A DNA stretch of 64,000 nt from the NCBI RefSeq assembly GCF_022201045.2, contig NC_068558.1, forward strand, positions 50,571,501 to 50,635,500, read 5' to 3'. The translations under genes were made by a program, and so were the position numbers. The DNA comes from Citrus sinensis (lineage: Eukaryota; Streptophyta; Magnoliopsida; Sapindales; Rutaceae). Shown here piece by piece: positions 29,582-42,584 of the stretch. The number at the start of each line of letters is the position of its first letter. The stretch's first letter is position 1. The notes under the pieces were generated by a model. The model was given only the letters and a program-made list of their open reading frames with translations, did no database searches and was not told the origin of the DNA.

Positions 29582-32500
29582 TGAAATTGAAACCAAAATA
29601 AAAATAAAAAAAAATAAAAAAAAAATTAAGAGAGACCGATGAATTATGAATGAAAATGAGAGTCTCCGTATTGCTTTTATGCGAGAGTCTCTGTAGTCAA
29701 GGAAGACGGGTTAACGTAAGGGTGACGGGTGAACTCCTCAAGGTTTTGTTTGGTACGCGGACTGGTGATATCGAGTGAGGGTGACGCGCTGGTGAAAGAT
29801 GAAACTGGCCCAACGAGAGAGCGTGTTTGCATTTATGGAACGTGGGCGCGCGCGCGGGTATATTATTAATAAGGCAAGTGAATAAAGAGGCAGATTCTCT
29901 GTTCTTCGTCTCCACTCGCCATTCTTTGTTTTGTGTATTTAACAAAAATTGTATTTTTGCATGCAATTAAGGAATATCAATCTAAGATGTTCTCTGGTTA
30001 TGGTATTCGAAATAATAATTCTAATAAAATGCGAATTGAACTTATTTATTTAATTTTCGTGGATAGAACGTTACGTTCAAAATAATAAACAAAACATATA
30101 TTATTGGAATTGTTTCATTTGACCAGTAGTAAGGGAAAGAGGGACGTGGGAGATATTGGACATGCATCATGCATGGCACATCACAATGCACATCATATGC
30201 TGTATGCTTATACAAAATCAAAAGACGTGGGGCACTTAACTCAAAACTTTATAGAATCACATGGTGTGTTTTCTATAAAATTAAAAATGTCCTTAATAAA
30301 GATCTTTATACTATGAACTTTTGAGTTCAATATGGCATTACTAATAGCACTCGCTATCTTTGGTTTCACTTTCACAAGTAGAGTAGGTAAGTTTTTTTTT
30401 TTTTTTTTTTTCTGGACCTAATTGAATCATTTAATATATTCTGAAACGGTTTCAATATCTCCGAAATTAGAATTTTAAATTGCCGTAAATTCTGATGAAC
30501 CTCGAAACTATTTACTTGAAAGAAAGAAAAAGAAACTCCTCGAGGAGAGTGTCTTACACTCTCTTGATAGAGCGCGTGTGAGTAAGTAATGTCCCGTCAG
30601 CAATAGGAAGGTCCAGTCATGTCCGAGAGAAGCATATCCGCAGCTGTTGGATCAAAATTCAAGATAACAACTCAAACTGTGATCAGAACTCAACTGTCTG
30701 TAATTTCGTTTCGATTATTTTCGTTGACAACCAGAATCGAACTTTTCTTGCATATGGGTTTTAGTTGCTCTTCATTCGTCCTAGGCGTAGTTGCTACTTG
30801 CTTTGCCTGGGTCTCGTATTTAGGTGGGAACCGGTGAAGTTTGACTTTTAATCTTTAATGTTTATTTTATTGGAGAAGTAAGCGCTCGACCAGATTAAAA
30901 TAAGAAGAGAGGCACATGCAAATGCAATTGCAATTGAGTTTATGAATTAAATATTTAGTGTATAACATGCTGTACACGTTACATATATTATATATACATA
31001 TGCGCTAATGAATCCATCTTCATTCATGGTGGCACTAACTACGTTTAACGTCTTTAAGTAGATAAATTTGCATGTATGATATTCAATTTTCCTCAGTACT
31101 AAGCTCTTTCTCTAACTCAATGACAGCTTGCGCGTCCGCATTGTGCGAGATGCATTGTACGCACCCACTCCTATCTTTCTCTAATTATTATGCGCATGCA
31201 CGGCGGCTAATGGTGATTGGTAAGGGGCTTGAATGGAACTCCTCTACTACAACAAGTAATGAATCAAGCAAAGATCTTTAGAAACTCATGTGACTTTTTT
31301 TTTTGGGGGAAAATGTGCTTTCCTAAAGCTATATACATTATACCTTTCTTTAACTATAGTTTTTCATTAATTTGTGTTTGGTGAAGCAATTGAGTAGTTT
31401 GGAATTTCAATTTCATTGAACAGCTATATATATGCATGTGGACCCATCTTTGTGGAAACGGGGCCTTAAACCTATCCGCTTTTTATCAACCATAAAATTG
31501 GTGAAATTTTGACTTTACCCATGCATTAACATATCAAGCAAGGAAATGCTCCAATTTGGAAAATTTTGGAACATGATTTGATTTTATATATATATAGGTT
31601 CTTTCAACCATAACTCTGATCGTATCACATGCACCTATATATATATATATACAGCCAAGTTGGACACAAACGTTTCTTCATTTTTATTTTTATAACACTA
31701 ATAAAACATTTTATGTAACATTTAGTTTGCTGTAAGACTAATTTCTGTCGGATATATGATTGCGATTGATGGTGAGAACAGAGATATACCCAGAGTACAG
31801 ACACACGCGCCATAGTTAATTTTTTTTCCTGCAAAATATTTATTATTCGGCCGTCGTAGGGCATTCAAAATGCATGAGTGAATTTATTTTTATTGTACTT
31901 TTTTTTTTTTTGGTTTCGAAGCCCAGCAAGCCCATAGAACGTTTGTTGGATTGACTCTTTGAAACAAATGTTGGTGTACTTTGAAAATATCGAGGTTAAT
32001 TCAGTATTACGCCAGCACACGAGTGCTGATTACGAGAATGCCTAGTTTGCCTAACGGCTGATACAGAATTATTTGAATAAAAATGCGAGTCATGATAATT
32101 GGTCCCCTTCATTCATCTCACCGGCCACATTTCTCAATGAAAGCCATTAATTTTTTTTTTAAAAACAATCCATATCTCTTAATATACCTCGCGTCATGCC
32201 CAATAAACCCTTAAATCACAGTTAAGCTTGTTTAAACGTCTATAGAAGCCTCGTATCTACTGAAGAATGAAAAAAAAAAAAAAATAGTGTGCTTCTAATT
32301 TGTTCATGTTATTGGTAGGTAAAAACGCAGCGGTTTCTTACATGATGAGCTTAAAGAAAAGAGGAGAGAGGAGATTCTGCTAACTCAGCGCCACGTGGAG
32401 AACATTTTATTTATTTTATGTTTTGTTGTTTTAACACGCGGAGCTCGGGTCCACCAAAACTTGTCCTTACTGGGGACTGGGCCGCAGAATCATCAATCAA

Positions 32501-33612
32501 CTGAAATACTGGATCTATCAGAATCGGGTTTCTCTTGCATTTTCAGTCATTAATCAATTGAAAAAGGCAACTCAGTTTGGGTTGCATCTAATTGTTTATT
32601 GTGCGATTTGGTTCAAACGCAAAGTTGGGTTAGGTTGGGACACGTGGTGGTTGGAAAATTGAGGAAAAACGACACCACACTTTCGTTTAGCGAAAGCAAA
32701 AGCGCAAGCAAATCAAACTTTGGACTGGGACTGACAAGAGCTTAATCAACTATTAATTTATTTGGAAGGGACATCAATTATTTTGTCGATGAACATGACC
32801 ATCACCACTACCAAGTGGGCATATATATCGTTTAAGAATGGCCTATCCTACAATATTCTCTTTTAGTTTCTTAGTAAAATTGTCAATGGTTTTGAATAAT
32901 TGATCACATCAGGACGAGACAAACGTGAACGTATTGTATTTTTGTAATGCACAAATCAGTTTGGGTTCAGAATACATAAAATCATCATACATGACATGAC
33001 GGCACGGAATTCAATGGAATTTGGACACCCAGCTTTTGTGACGCTGTCTTAATCTCTTTCGGTTAATTGTATTATGATTATTATATATGAAATAGAAGTC
33101 GTAATGAAATATATAAGAGACAGATCGGATGAGGAGGGCAAATACCTGGATTACACAACAGAGACAGTTGACTAACTAACCGATCTACGGCGTAACGGGG
33201 ATTGCGACATTATCCGTTTACTTAATCCATCATTCAATTTAATTCAATCATAAGTTTTCTCACTTATGGCGCGTTCGAAAGAAACAGAAGCAACCACGTA
33301 GCGCGTGCATCCACGTTCTCTAAACCTAGGACAAGAAGGTGTTTTTTTTTTTTTCCTTAATATTGCTGTTGTTGTAATGGATAAGATTATAGTTCCAGCG
33401 TCACACCTGATCCTGATTCGGCAGACACCTCCACTAATGTAGTCGTAATGTCCCGTCGGACTTAAATCTCTTTTCTCTGACTTAAAGTTGTCCGAGTCTA
33501 CGTGTCTGCTTATTCAATCCAAGTTGGGTCGATTAATGAGTAAGAAGACTCAACAACAAACCCCATTCATTGAAAAATCAGATTTTGGGATCTGTCTGGG
33601 TTGAGAGGTTTA
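29582..33612. other. Divergent intergenic region between PMT15-like and PP2-A13-like genes (4 kb)
   Basis: Includes the A-rich leader and promoter of the PMT15-like gene on the left, with a short (GC)5 run near 29846, and the PP2-A13-like promoter on the right. The middle is ordinary AT-rich DNA with short frames that lack domain content. A small hairpin (gagagtgtcttacactctc) is near 30545. Confidence 0.6.
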
Positions 33613-35415
33613 ATGGGAGCTAATGTGTCTGGTATTGTAGCGGACAGCAATGGAGATGAATTGTCTTCATTGAGGCCGAGATTGAGCGACATGCCAGAGA
33701 GCTGCGTGGCATTGGTTTGATGCATTTGGACCCACCTGAGATCTGCAAACTGGCTCGCTTGAATCGGGCTTTTCGGGGAGCTTCTTCAGCTGATTTTATA
33801 TGGGAATCCAAATTGCCTTCCAATTATCAGTTCATTGTTGACAAAGTTTTGGGTAGAAGTAGTAAAACAAATATGGTTGATTATTTGAGTAAGAAACATC
33901 TTTATGCCAGGCTTTGTAGTCCCAGTCCCTTTGATGGTGGCAATAAGGTTTGTTTATTTCCATTTATTTTCTTTGTTTTTCGACATTATAAAAAATCTGT
34001 GATTGGGTTTCCGTACAGAAATGTTTTGATGCATCCGTCAAACCATAATCGTTTGATCCTCGATAATCTTCAAACTTGGTTGCTGTTTTTGATAATAATA
34101 CATCTTGGTCAGATCATGACAAGTTTTCTCCGAAATTTGGGAAATTTTATATTTTTCATTCACAATCTCTAGCAAGTGTATGTTATCTTTTTGCAAAGAA
34201 CCTTTGAATTGGTGCAGATGTTTACTGTGTATAGGGGGATTCAAAATGATTTTGGTTATGTACAGGAGATGTGGCTGGATAAAAATACTGGTGGCCTCTG
34301 TGTGTCTATTTCTTCCAAGGCTTTAGCCATCACCGGGATTGATGATCGGAGATACTGGACTCACATTTCAACTGAGGAATCTAGGTGAGATTGTTATAAT
34401 AGCTATGTAATTCTGCACTGTGTTGCCCCCGGAGCTGTTTGAAATTAGTAGTGGTCAATTGCTTCGCTGGTGCTTTTAATATCATTCGTGGTCATTTTGC
34501 AATGTATTGACACTGAATTATCCATTGGAATTTAGCATTTTGTCGCTCTACGTTTCCTCTACTATCAGATTGTGTCTCAATTTCGTGTGCAGTGTACAGA
34601 CTCCATTTGGCCTTTCATAATATTTGCGGAGTTGATTCTTTTTCTGCTATATCTTTCAGTTATGGAGTGCTCAGAAATTGGTTTTTCAGCAACATTCAAT
34701 CTGATTGATGCTTTTAAGCTGAGTTCACACATTCATATTTTGATGTGCGTTTACTCACTGCTAGTAATTAGATTACAATGATACAGTTGGCCACCTGCTA
34801 AGTTTACACCATTTTTCTTATTTCTAGGAACTTTGATTTATTCACATTCATTCAAATATTTTGTCCAAACGAAACATAGATTTATTGCGTTGTTTATGCT
34901 TTATAGTGGTCTCCTTTTCTCCCACTGCCTGATGAATGAAGCAATTTGTTTGGGACCTGTCCCTTTCTTTGCATGTTAGGTTCCAATCAGTGGCGTATCT
35001 TCAACAAATCTGGTGGTTTGAGGTAGACGGAGAGTTTGAGTTTCAATTTCCTGTTGGGACATATAGCCTCTTCTTCAGACTACAGCTTGGGAAGCCTTCA
35101 AAGAGGCTTGGTCGTCGGGTTTGCAAGTTTGAGCATGTCCATGGCTGGGACATAAAACCCGTTCGTTTCCTACTAACAACATCTGATGGACAGCACGCCG
35201 TATCTCAATGTTTTCTAGAGAATCCTGGTCACTGGGTTCATTACCGTGTGGCAGATTTTGTTGTTGAGGATCCTAGTGAATCGACAAAGATTAAATTTTC
35301 ATTGACTCAAATCGATTGCACTCACACAAAAGGAGGTCTTTGTGTGGACAGTGTTTTGATATGTCCCAGTAGTTTTGAAAAGAGTTTGTTAGGTCATTCC
35401 TGTAAACGATGTTAA
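33613..35415 (+). CDS. PP2-A13: F-box protein PP2-A13-like (F-box plus phloem-lectin-like domain), frameshifted in exon 1
   Basis: Three exons: 33613-33947, 34266-34384 and 34980-35415. The conserved start MGANVSG is at 33613 and the F-box begins [12 protein letters not shown] at codon 25. One T is then missing in the run at about 33715-33718, so the frame stops at a TGA (33718-33720). In the next frame the protein continues directly with [18 protein letters not shown], and the rest is intact: [17 protein letters not shown], the PP2 fold ([34 protein letters not shown]) and [20 protein letters not shown] 260-residue protein could start at ATG 33720 but would lack the first half of the F-box. 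Family role: substrate receptor of SCF ubiquitin ligases. Either a real null allele or an assembly error in a T run. Confidence 0.88.
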
Positions 35416-38400
35416 GGTTTGGTTTGTTAGGGAGTTAGTGTTATGGTTGTAGAAATATACGTGTTTTTGAAAGTCTTGTAAATCCTGCTTTCTGCTCTGG
35501 TGATTTGTTTTTCTCCTGGTGTAAATGAAATTGCTTCTTGATAGTTAACTAGTGTGTTCTCAGAATATGCAAATTGTTTTACATTTCGGCTATCTGTTTA
35601 CATCTCTGGCAATCCTAGTTATCCCATGCTCAAGTAAAACAGGAAAATTATACCAAGACCCCTCTTCAGAAAACGAACAATGGAGATCATTATTTTAGAC
35701 GTCCATATAACTTCACAGTTAAATGTTTCTGGCATTCAATCCTTAAATTTTTGTGATGGTAGTCAAGAATCTTCACCCAATTTTAGTAGGTACCAGTTTT
35801 GATTTGCGTGGTAAAGGCCAGCCAAATTTAAATGATAATGGTGAAACTATTTGCACTCTAAAATCTATTTCGAAAAATATTTTCTCTATTCGTTTAATTT
35901 AAAAAATAAATTTTACCCATCATACTATTACAAATGTCAAAACAGTCTTTCATCAAAACTATCCCATTAATAAGTAATTATTTTCCTGTTAAACCCATAA
36001 AGTTTCATCATTCTAGAATCATTTTTGTTTACCAAAGTCATAAATACATTTTGATTTAGTTTAAGTGACAATTGAAAGGAAGTTTTAATCACAATCACAA
36101 CTTTTGCTTTGTTATTCTTTATATGGGTGATGCCTACACAATTTATTAGTCTTGTTAACTTTCTTTCTTTATCTTTTTAAAAGATGAGGATTTGAAATAA
36201 AGTTTTTGCTGAATCAAAAGTTATTAGGTAAGAAAAATAAAAATTTTAAAAAAATCTTAATTATTAATTCAACAATCAATAAAAATTCAAGTGAAAATTG
36301 AATTATTATCCTTCTTTAAAACATAATTTTGTCTTGATTTGAATTTAAATTAATTTGTTGTAACACCAACAATAATAACGACAATAATAATAATGTTAAA
36401 AATAATTAAAATAATAAAATTTAATAACAATATTATTAATATAATAATAATGACACAATAAATAACAATAATAATAGTAGTAATAATAATATCTTTTTCT
36501 TAATTAAGATAAACAAAATTTATTAATAGAAAGGGAGTCATATGTCTTTTTTAAAAATATTAGGGAGTTTTATATTTCTTTTCCCAAACGTCAAAAGTTA
36601 ACCGTCATTTTTCATGTATTTTATTGTAAATATACAATATTATCTCTTTTTTGTTAAAATAAACGAAATAATTAGTGACAAATGGATTTAAGGCAAACAC
36701 TACCTTACAATCAATGTATAGTACATCCCTCACATAAATAGTGAGTGAGTCCCACTCATACACTGTTCATAAGTGAGGAATGTACCATACATTGGTTGTA
36801 AGGTAGTGGGATCCTTAGATTTAAATATTTTTTTTTAAATATTAAAAAAATTTAATGTCCCTTTCCCAAAAATTGAAAGCTACCAGTCCTTTTCCCATGT
36901 CAAAAGTAAAATTTAAAGTGTAAATGGATTCACCCAAAATTATAACCGCCTTGAGATGTGAGGCCATGTTCCATTCTATCATGTGATTCGGGTTTTCTCT
37001 GCTGGGACCCAAGTCCGAAGGTGGTGGGCTGCGTATAAGCCAGCTAATTTTTTTTTGGATTTGCATCTTACGTTTCGTTCTTATCCCCCGTTTAGGCGTT
37101 TAGTCTTCGTAATCTTCTCTGCCAAACATATATACTTAAAATAATATAAAGTTAAGATATAATTAAATTTTTTATTTAATAATTATTAATTATATCTTTA
37201 AAAATAATAAAAATCAACTCTCCGCTAAATTTAAATGCAACAAATATTAAATTAATAATAATAATAATAGGATTTTTCTCTTATTTAGGCCCTACTCAAT
37301 ATAACTTGGTAAAACCTCTTATAATATAATATACAATATATATTTTGAGTCATGAACCGTGCTCACCTTGTTAAGGAGGAGATTTAACTGCCATGAATGT
37401 ATTTAAAAATTCGATTTACAAATAAAAACGAATATTACAATAAAAGAAAAATGTTTAAATTTGTATTTTCTAGAAAGGTTTTAATTTGGATTGTTATTTA
37501 CCTGTAATTGATGTCAGAAAATTTTCTGCTTTCTTTTAGGGGGAAAAAAAAATCTCATCCGTGGGAATTGGAATCAAAGTGTCTGAATGGTGAAAGAAAT
37601 AATTTCAAAATTGTTCAAAGAGTTATTGAAAAAATATATATATTAATAGCCTAAATATAAGATTTGATATTTGACTTCTCTTAATTTATGAGTGAGATTG
37701 GCTTTTTCTTATTAGGAGGAATCAATAGAAAATGACGGTAAAATTTTTTTTAAGCTGATCCATTCTTTTGTTCTATTATAATAATTTATGAAGAACACAC
37801 GACTTTTCAATATTAATACATATGTCGAAGGATCAATTCAAACTTCAAAATTATTTCTCATCCAAAGAAACAAACGAAATTGAATCAAAATCATACCCGT
37901 AAATCATCAATGTAAAACTGTGTTGGTGTTCAAACAGAGGATTATAGATAAGTTAATAGTATGATTTATGAAATATCACCAAAATTTTCTAATATAATTG
38001 AAAAAATTCAAATGGAAAAATTAATTTTGAAATTTTGATTTTGGATTTGAGAAACAAAATGGGCCCAAAGAAAATGACCGGAGGGTACTTGATTGGTACC
38101 CAGGTGATGGTCGAGGGTGCCCAGGACAAAGTAAGGAAAATTAAAATAGAAGTTTGTGTTTTTGCCTTAAATTTAAAAATTGAATTTGATTGAAAAATAT
38201 ATATAAATATCTGAATAAATATTTATTTTTAATATTATAAGTGATATTTTATTTATTTTTATAAATAAAAAATTTTATCAGAAAAAATAAAAAGCAATCT
38301 TTCTATAAATTTATACATAATATGTTTAATAGATTTTTTGGGGATAAGTTATTTATTTCTCATTTAAATAAAAAGAATCACAAAAATTTATTGTTTTAAT

Positions 38401-38830
38401 TTCAATGTAAATATTTAAATATCGAAACATAATAAATTTAGAAAAATAAGTAAAATTTTCAAGATTTTAAATATTTAACAAAATAAACCTAATTTATTCC
38501 TTAATAATTTATCGACCGGGTCCCAAGTAAATTAAAAAGGGGAATGAAATCCATCAAAATAACAATGGCAGTCAGATAAGATTTAAAATATATCTAATGA
38601 ATTAAATTAATTTTCGAAATTAGCTTTCACCAAGCTTAGCCATGCCTATGTGTGACTCCCAGTCACATGCCACCTCGCTCTGTGGCAATAATCAGTTACT
38701 CACCACCACCAACAACAATTCTCTCTCTCCCCAAAATTATTACGCTTTCTCGCTCTAGGGTTTCGCACTTTTGGGGATTTTTCTTTTGATTCCTCAATAA
38801 AGGGCAAAAATTTAATCTTTTCTCTCAACC
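35416..38830. other. Intergenic region with foldback and ATT-rich repeats
   Basis: Strongly AT-rich, with ATT/AAT trinucleotide-like stretches near 36370-36500. It holds the foldback described separately. The right end (about 38700-38830) is pyrimidine-rich and reads like the 5' leader of the following F-box gene. No coding gene seen. Confidence 0.6.
36698..36808. repeat. Near-perfect foldback of about 110 bp
   Basis: Left arm cactaccttacaatcaatgt... (36698-36733) pairs with the right arm ending ...acattggttgtaaggtagtg (36773-36808) with only a few mismatches. The inner part (gtgagtgag versus ctcactattt-like) also pairs. Weaker pairing extends outward to about 36681 and 36828. It resembles a short foldback MITE; a hairpin RNA precursor is an alternative. 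No target duplication was established. Confidence 0.8.
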
Positions 38831-39294
38831 GTGAGTCTGTGATTCCCATCCCCTGAAAAGCTTTTTTCTTTTTTGTTATGCTTTTCGGTTTAATTTTCTT
38901 CGTCAATTTCGAGCTTTTAATTTTTAGTAGTATATACCTTTGAATTTTAATGGAAAATCATAATTTTTGTGACTACTTTCTGGCCGTTTATGCGAGTGTA
39001 TGTTATTGAATCTGAAACCATGTTAATAATGTATGCAAGTTTTTGTAGAATTAAAAATCCCTAATTTCTTTCATTTTTGGTTCAATAATTATAGGAGCTT
39101 TCAGATTTTTCATTTGAACCTTGCTCTCTTTACCATCTATCTTCACTCCTTGAATGTATTAAAGGGGTTTTCAGGAATTTGTGCCTGTGCGTGTGTTTTC
39201 TTTTCTATGGGGCTTTTAGGCACCGTTTGGATTTCTCCAAGTTTTATTTTGCTTATCCGTGCAAGTTCTTATTTACTGTGTTGCATTATTTCAG
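38831..39294 (+). other. Probable 5' UTR intron of the At4g00755-like F-box gene
   Basis: Donor GTGAGT at 38831 after leader sequence ending caacc, and acceptor tatttcag ending at 39294, 13 nt before the ATG. A leader intron would join the pyrimidine-rich upstream leader to the coding exon. Inferred from splice motifs only. Confidence 0.5.
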
Positions 39295-39307
39295 TTGGTC
39301 AGTTCAA

Positions 39308-41964
39308 ATGGAGAATCGAATTGATTTTGTGAACTGGCTTGATCCCGACATGTCTATTCAGATCCTCACTTGTTTGGATGATCTATCTGATCTTCTCCGT
39401 GTTACCTGTGTCTCACGTTGTTGGCGACAGTATGGTAAGCGAAAGTATTCAGTAATGTCTATGCTTTCTTCTGTTTTTGTACCAACTTCATGGTTGTAAT
39501 GCTGAGGGGTGAATTACTTGTTTTGTCTCTACTTGATGGAATTTTTCAAATGTAGACGTAGCAGAAAATCTATGGTCTTGTCCTAAAAGGTTTAAGGTTC
39601 TTTATGTGTTTTAAGATTGCAGTCTTGTCGCTGAGAGATACATAATTTTCTATGTTTTGCAGTCATTGCAAACGGTCTCTGTCGGCAGCTGTGCCTAAGA
39701 ATGTTTCCTCAGTTATCGAAAGTTGTTCATGTAGTGGAACAAAGATATGGTACAAAAGACCCTGCAGAGGTGGGATCTAGTAATTTTATGGAGTGGCAAA
39801 ATTTGGAGAGGGAGCACAGAGCTTATGCCTTTTTAGCACGAGGTTGTACAACATTTCCTATTAGAGATTTGATTTCAGAGCCAATCTGTGCTTCCAGCAC
39901 TGATAATTATCCAGAGGAGAGCATCGACAATACTCTGGAACCTAGAGATGTAGTTGCGCAGAGAGCTTCGTACTGGTCAAGTAAAGGAAACAGCAATCCC
40001 GCCGAGCCTGAAATGCTGTTATATAAGTTGATGGGTGATCTGTGTGTTATTACTGAAGTCAGCATACAACCTTTCGAAGGTTGATCGTTTTAGAAAATTG
40101 ATACTCGAGTTCTTCATTCCAAATTTCATTCTTTTTTTTTAAAGGACATACCAAATTTAATTCTTGTCACTGATGATAAGTTTATGTATTTTTTGTACAG
40201 CTTATTTTCAATGGGGTCTACCTATATATTCAGCCAAAGCTGTGCGCTTCCGAATGGGTCATCCAAAGTCTCCTGTGGATGTTCCCTTAGGTGAGTCATA
40301 TAAGGACTATGAAAATAAATTCATCTGGACGTACACTTCACAAGAGTTCCCAATGGCCCAGGTAAGCTGTATTTCTAAGCTGTATTTCTAACTGTGCTAT
40401 TACCTATATTGTTGCAATCAACTGAAAAGAAGCTGAAGTAAATATGAGTTTGTAAAGACTGTAATAGCATCTAGAGAATAAACCTTCAATAGATCTTCTC
40501 TTGCACCAAAATATTATCATTTGACATAATCACCTTTTGCATAATCTCACTTTAGATTGAGATAATGAGTTCAGATTGTGTGCACAAAAGGAGCCTGACA
40601 ATTATGTAATTGCTGGGGGTGCATTATGGCACATTCCCGCAGTAAGTCAATTCCATGCACAGAGATTTGATGTAAAGAGTGGCTGATACCTTTCAAGTAG
40701 CCAAATATGGATTAAAAGATGGGCAGTCCTTGACCATTGCATTTATCAGTGCCTAAAATGCCTTTTATCACCAAGAACTAATTTTGTAAATGGGAGAATA
40801 AACTGCTCATTATATTTTGTTTCAATTTGAACTTACTTTTGAGGACCATGGCTTGCCGCAAAAGGTCCTAGAAGCTGGCTGAATGCAACCGAAATGCACT
40901 TTCAGGCCTAAACTCAATCTCTTGATTGAAAAGTTTAGGATATTCTTACGAGTCAATGGCAGTATTTTTATCATTTGGTCTTCATCATTGTAAATTGTTT
41001 GTTTTGAGCTGCTATGTGACTCTCTGAGTGACACTTTGTTTCTTCTATATTTCCCATCCACATTCTAATCATCCTAATGAATTCACCAACAGGAGAATCG
41101 CCTCCAGACGTTCAAGCTTCCAGAACCTGTTTTGTGCATTGGTGGGTTTTTGCTGATTGAACTTCTGGGTAGGGTTCAGAGACAAGATATGGATGGCTTA
41201 TTCTATATATGGTTTGCCCCTTCCTCTCTTTTCAATTGTTCTTTTTTGGTATTCATGGTAAATTGTTGTGAACTTTTTCAGGATCAATGTGCTAGTACCT
41301 TAATTGAATACTTTGTTATTTTAGCCATAATTTTTAGCCATAATGTTTATGTCACAGATCAGCTTTGAGTTCCAAGCTTATCCAACAATATCTTTACATT
41401 AGCATTGGCCAAACTGATGGCTGTTGGATTATGAGTTTTAGTTGATACACTGTTTTGAGGGCTTTGATGATTCATTTTGGCACCATTTTATTGATTAGAG
41501 AGAATCTTTTGAAAATTTTACTTTCATTCTGAACAAAATAGATATTCATGTCTTTTCATTTTTTTTTTTAAAAAGATGAGACATTCATGTGCTTATCTTT
41601 GGTTAGAAACTGTTATGATCATTTTGGCTACTAGCTGTGTATGAGGAGAATATGTATTTCCATCGTATACTGGCCTAATTTTGGTACTTTATTGGCATAT
41701 CACAGTGTGTCTCATGTTCAGATCATGGGACGATCATTATCACCTGCATTCGGTATTGAAAGCCCTGAACCCTCTGGGAGATTTGCATTGAAGGTTCTGA
41801 GTTATGCTCAACCCACACTTGATGATCCATCCTTAATCCAGAGTGCGTATTTACGGAGGCGTGTGGGGCAGATTATAAACATCTTGCGGGGCAATGCTGT
41901 AGATGTTGTGGAATATGAGTGGGGTGAAGAAGATGATGAATCAGATGATGAGTTCGTTCTCTAG
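39308..41964 (+). CDS. F-box protein, At4g00755-like
   Basis: Five exons: 39308-39434, 39663-40079, 40201-40361, 41093-41211 and 41706-41964, joining to 360 residues. The N terminus carries the F-box (NWLDPDMSIQILTCLDD then LLRVTCVSRCWRQYV, about residues 9-44). A long region of unknown fold follows, with conserved-looking blocks WGLPIYSAKAVRFRMGH and ENKFIWTYTSQEFPMAQ. The C terminus is strongly acidic (EEDDESDDEFVL). It resembles Arabidopsis At4g00755, which fits the neighbours. Family role: presumably an SCF substrate receptor; its target is not known. Convergent with the PEX11 gene 620 bp away. Confidence 0.88.
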
Positions 41965-42584
41965 TGTGTCACATAAATCTAAATTGTATCTCCTTTTTCA
42001 CTTTGATCCCTGCTTTTGCACCAAGTAATAATTCCATTTGGAGTGGCATCGTCTAAGGCCTTTTTATTGTAGTGCTCAGGCAGAAATGTATGTACTTATT
42101 CTGCATTCTCCTTGCAGTTCACCGTGTAGCCTTTGTTCGGCACCAAGTTGCTCGTTCTTTCCCTCCACTCTGGGGAATAATGGAAGTTTGAAGTTATAGT
42201 TTCCCTGTGCTCAATAGAAACATAATCTCACTCTAGAGGTTCATCTCCAGATGTCAAAACCGAGAATGGCAAAATGAGCTTAATGACGATTCTGTTTAGT
42301 GCCTGATTGTTTAATGCTGGTTGACAATGCAATGTGGTTTTCTCTGATATGGATGCTAACTGACATTTAAATTTTTATATGAATCATAAATGAAAAGACA
42401 AGCCAGGGGTATTATTACTACTTTAAAAGAGCAGAGTGATCTTGACGACAAGTGGAATATTTTAATGTCACCTTATAAGGTGGCGAATTGAGCAAAAGCA
42501 TACACCAACATCTGACTTATGTAACCACTACGAATAATTATTTTAATGTCACTGAAGCTTGTGCAGCAAAGCCGCCTTCTCCAT
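41965..42584. other. Convergent 3' flanks of the F-box and PEX11 genes
   Basis: 620 bp expected to hold both 3' UTRs. No other feature recognised. Confidence 0.55.
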
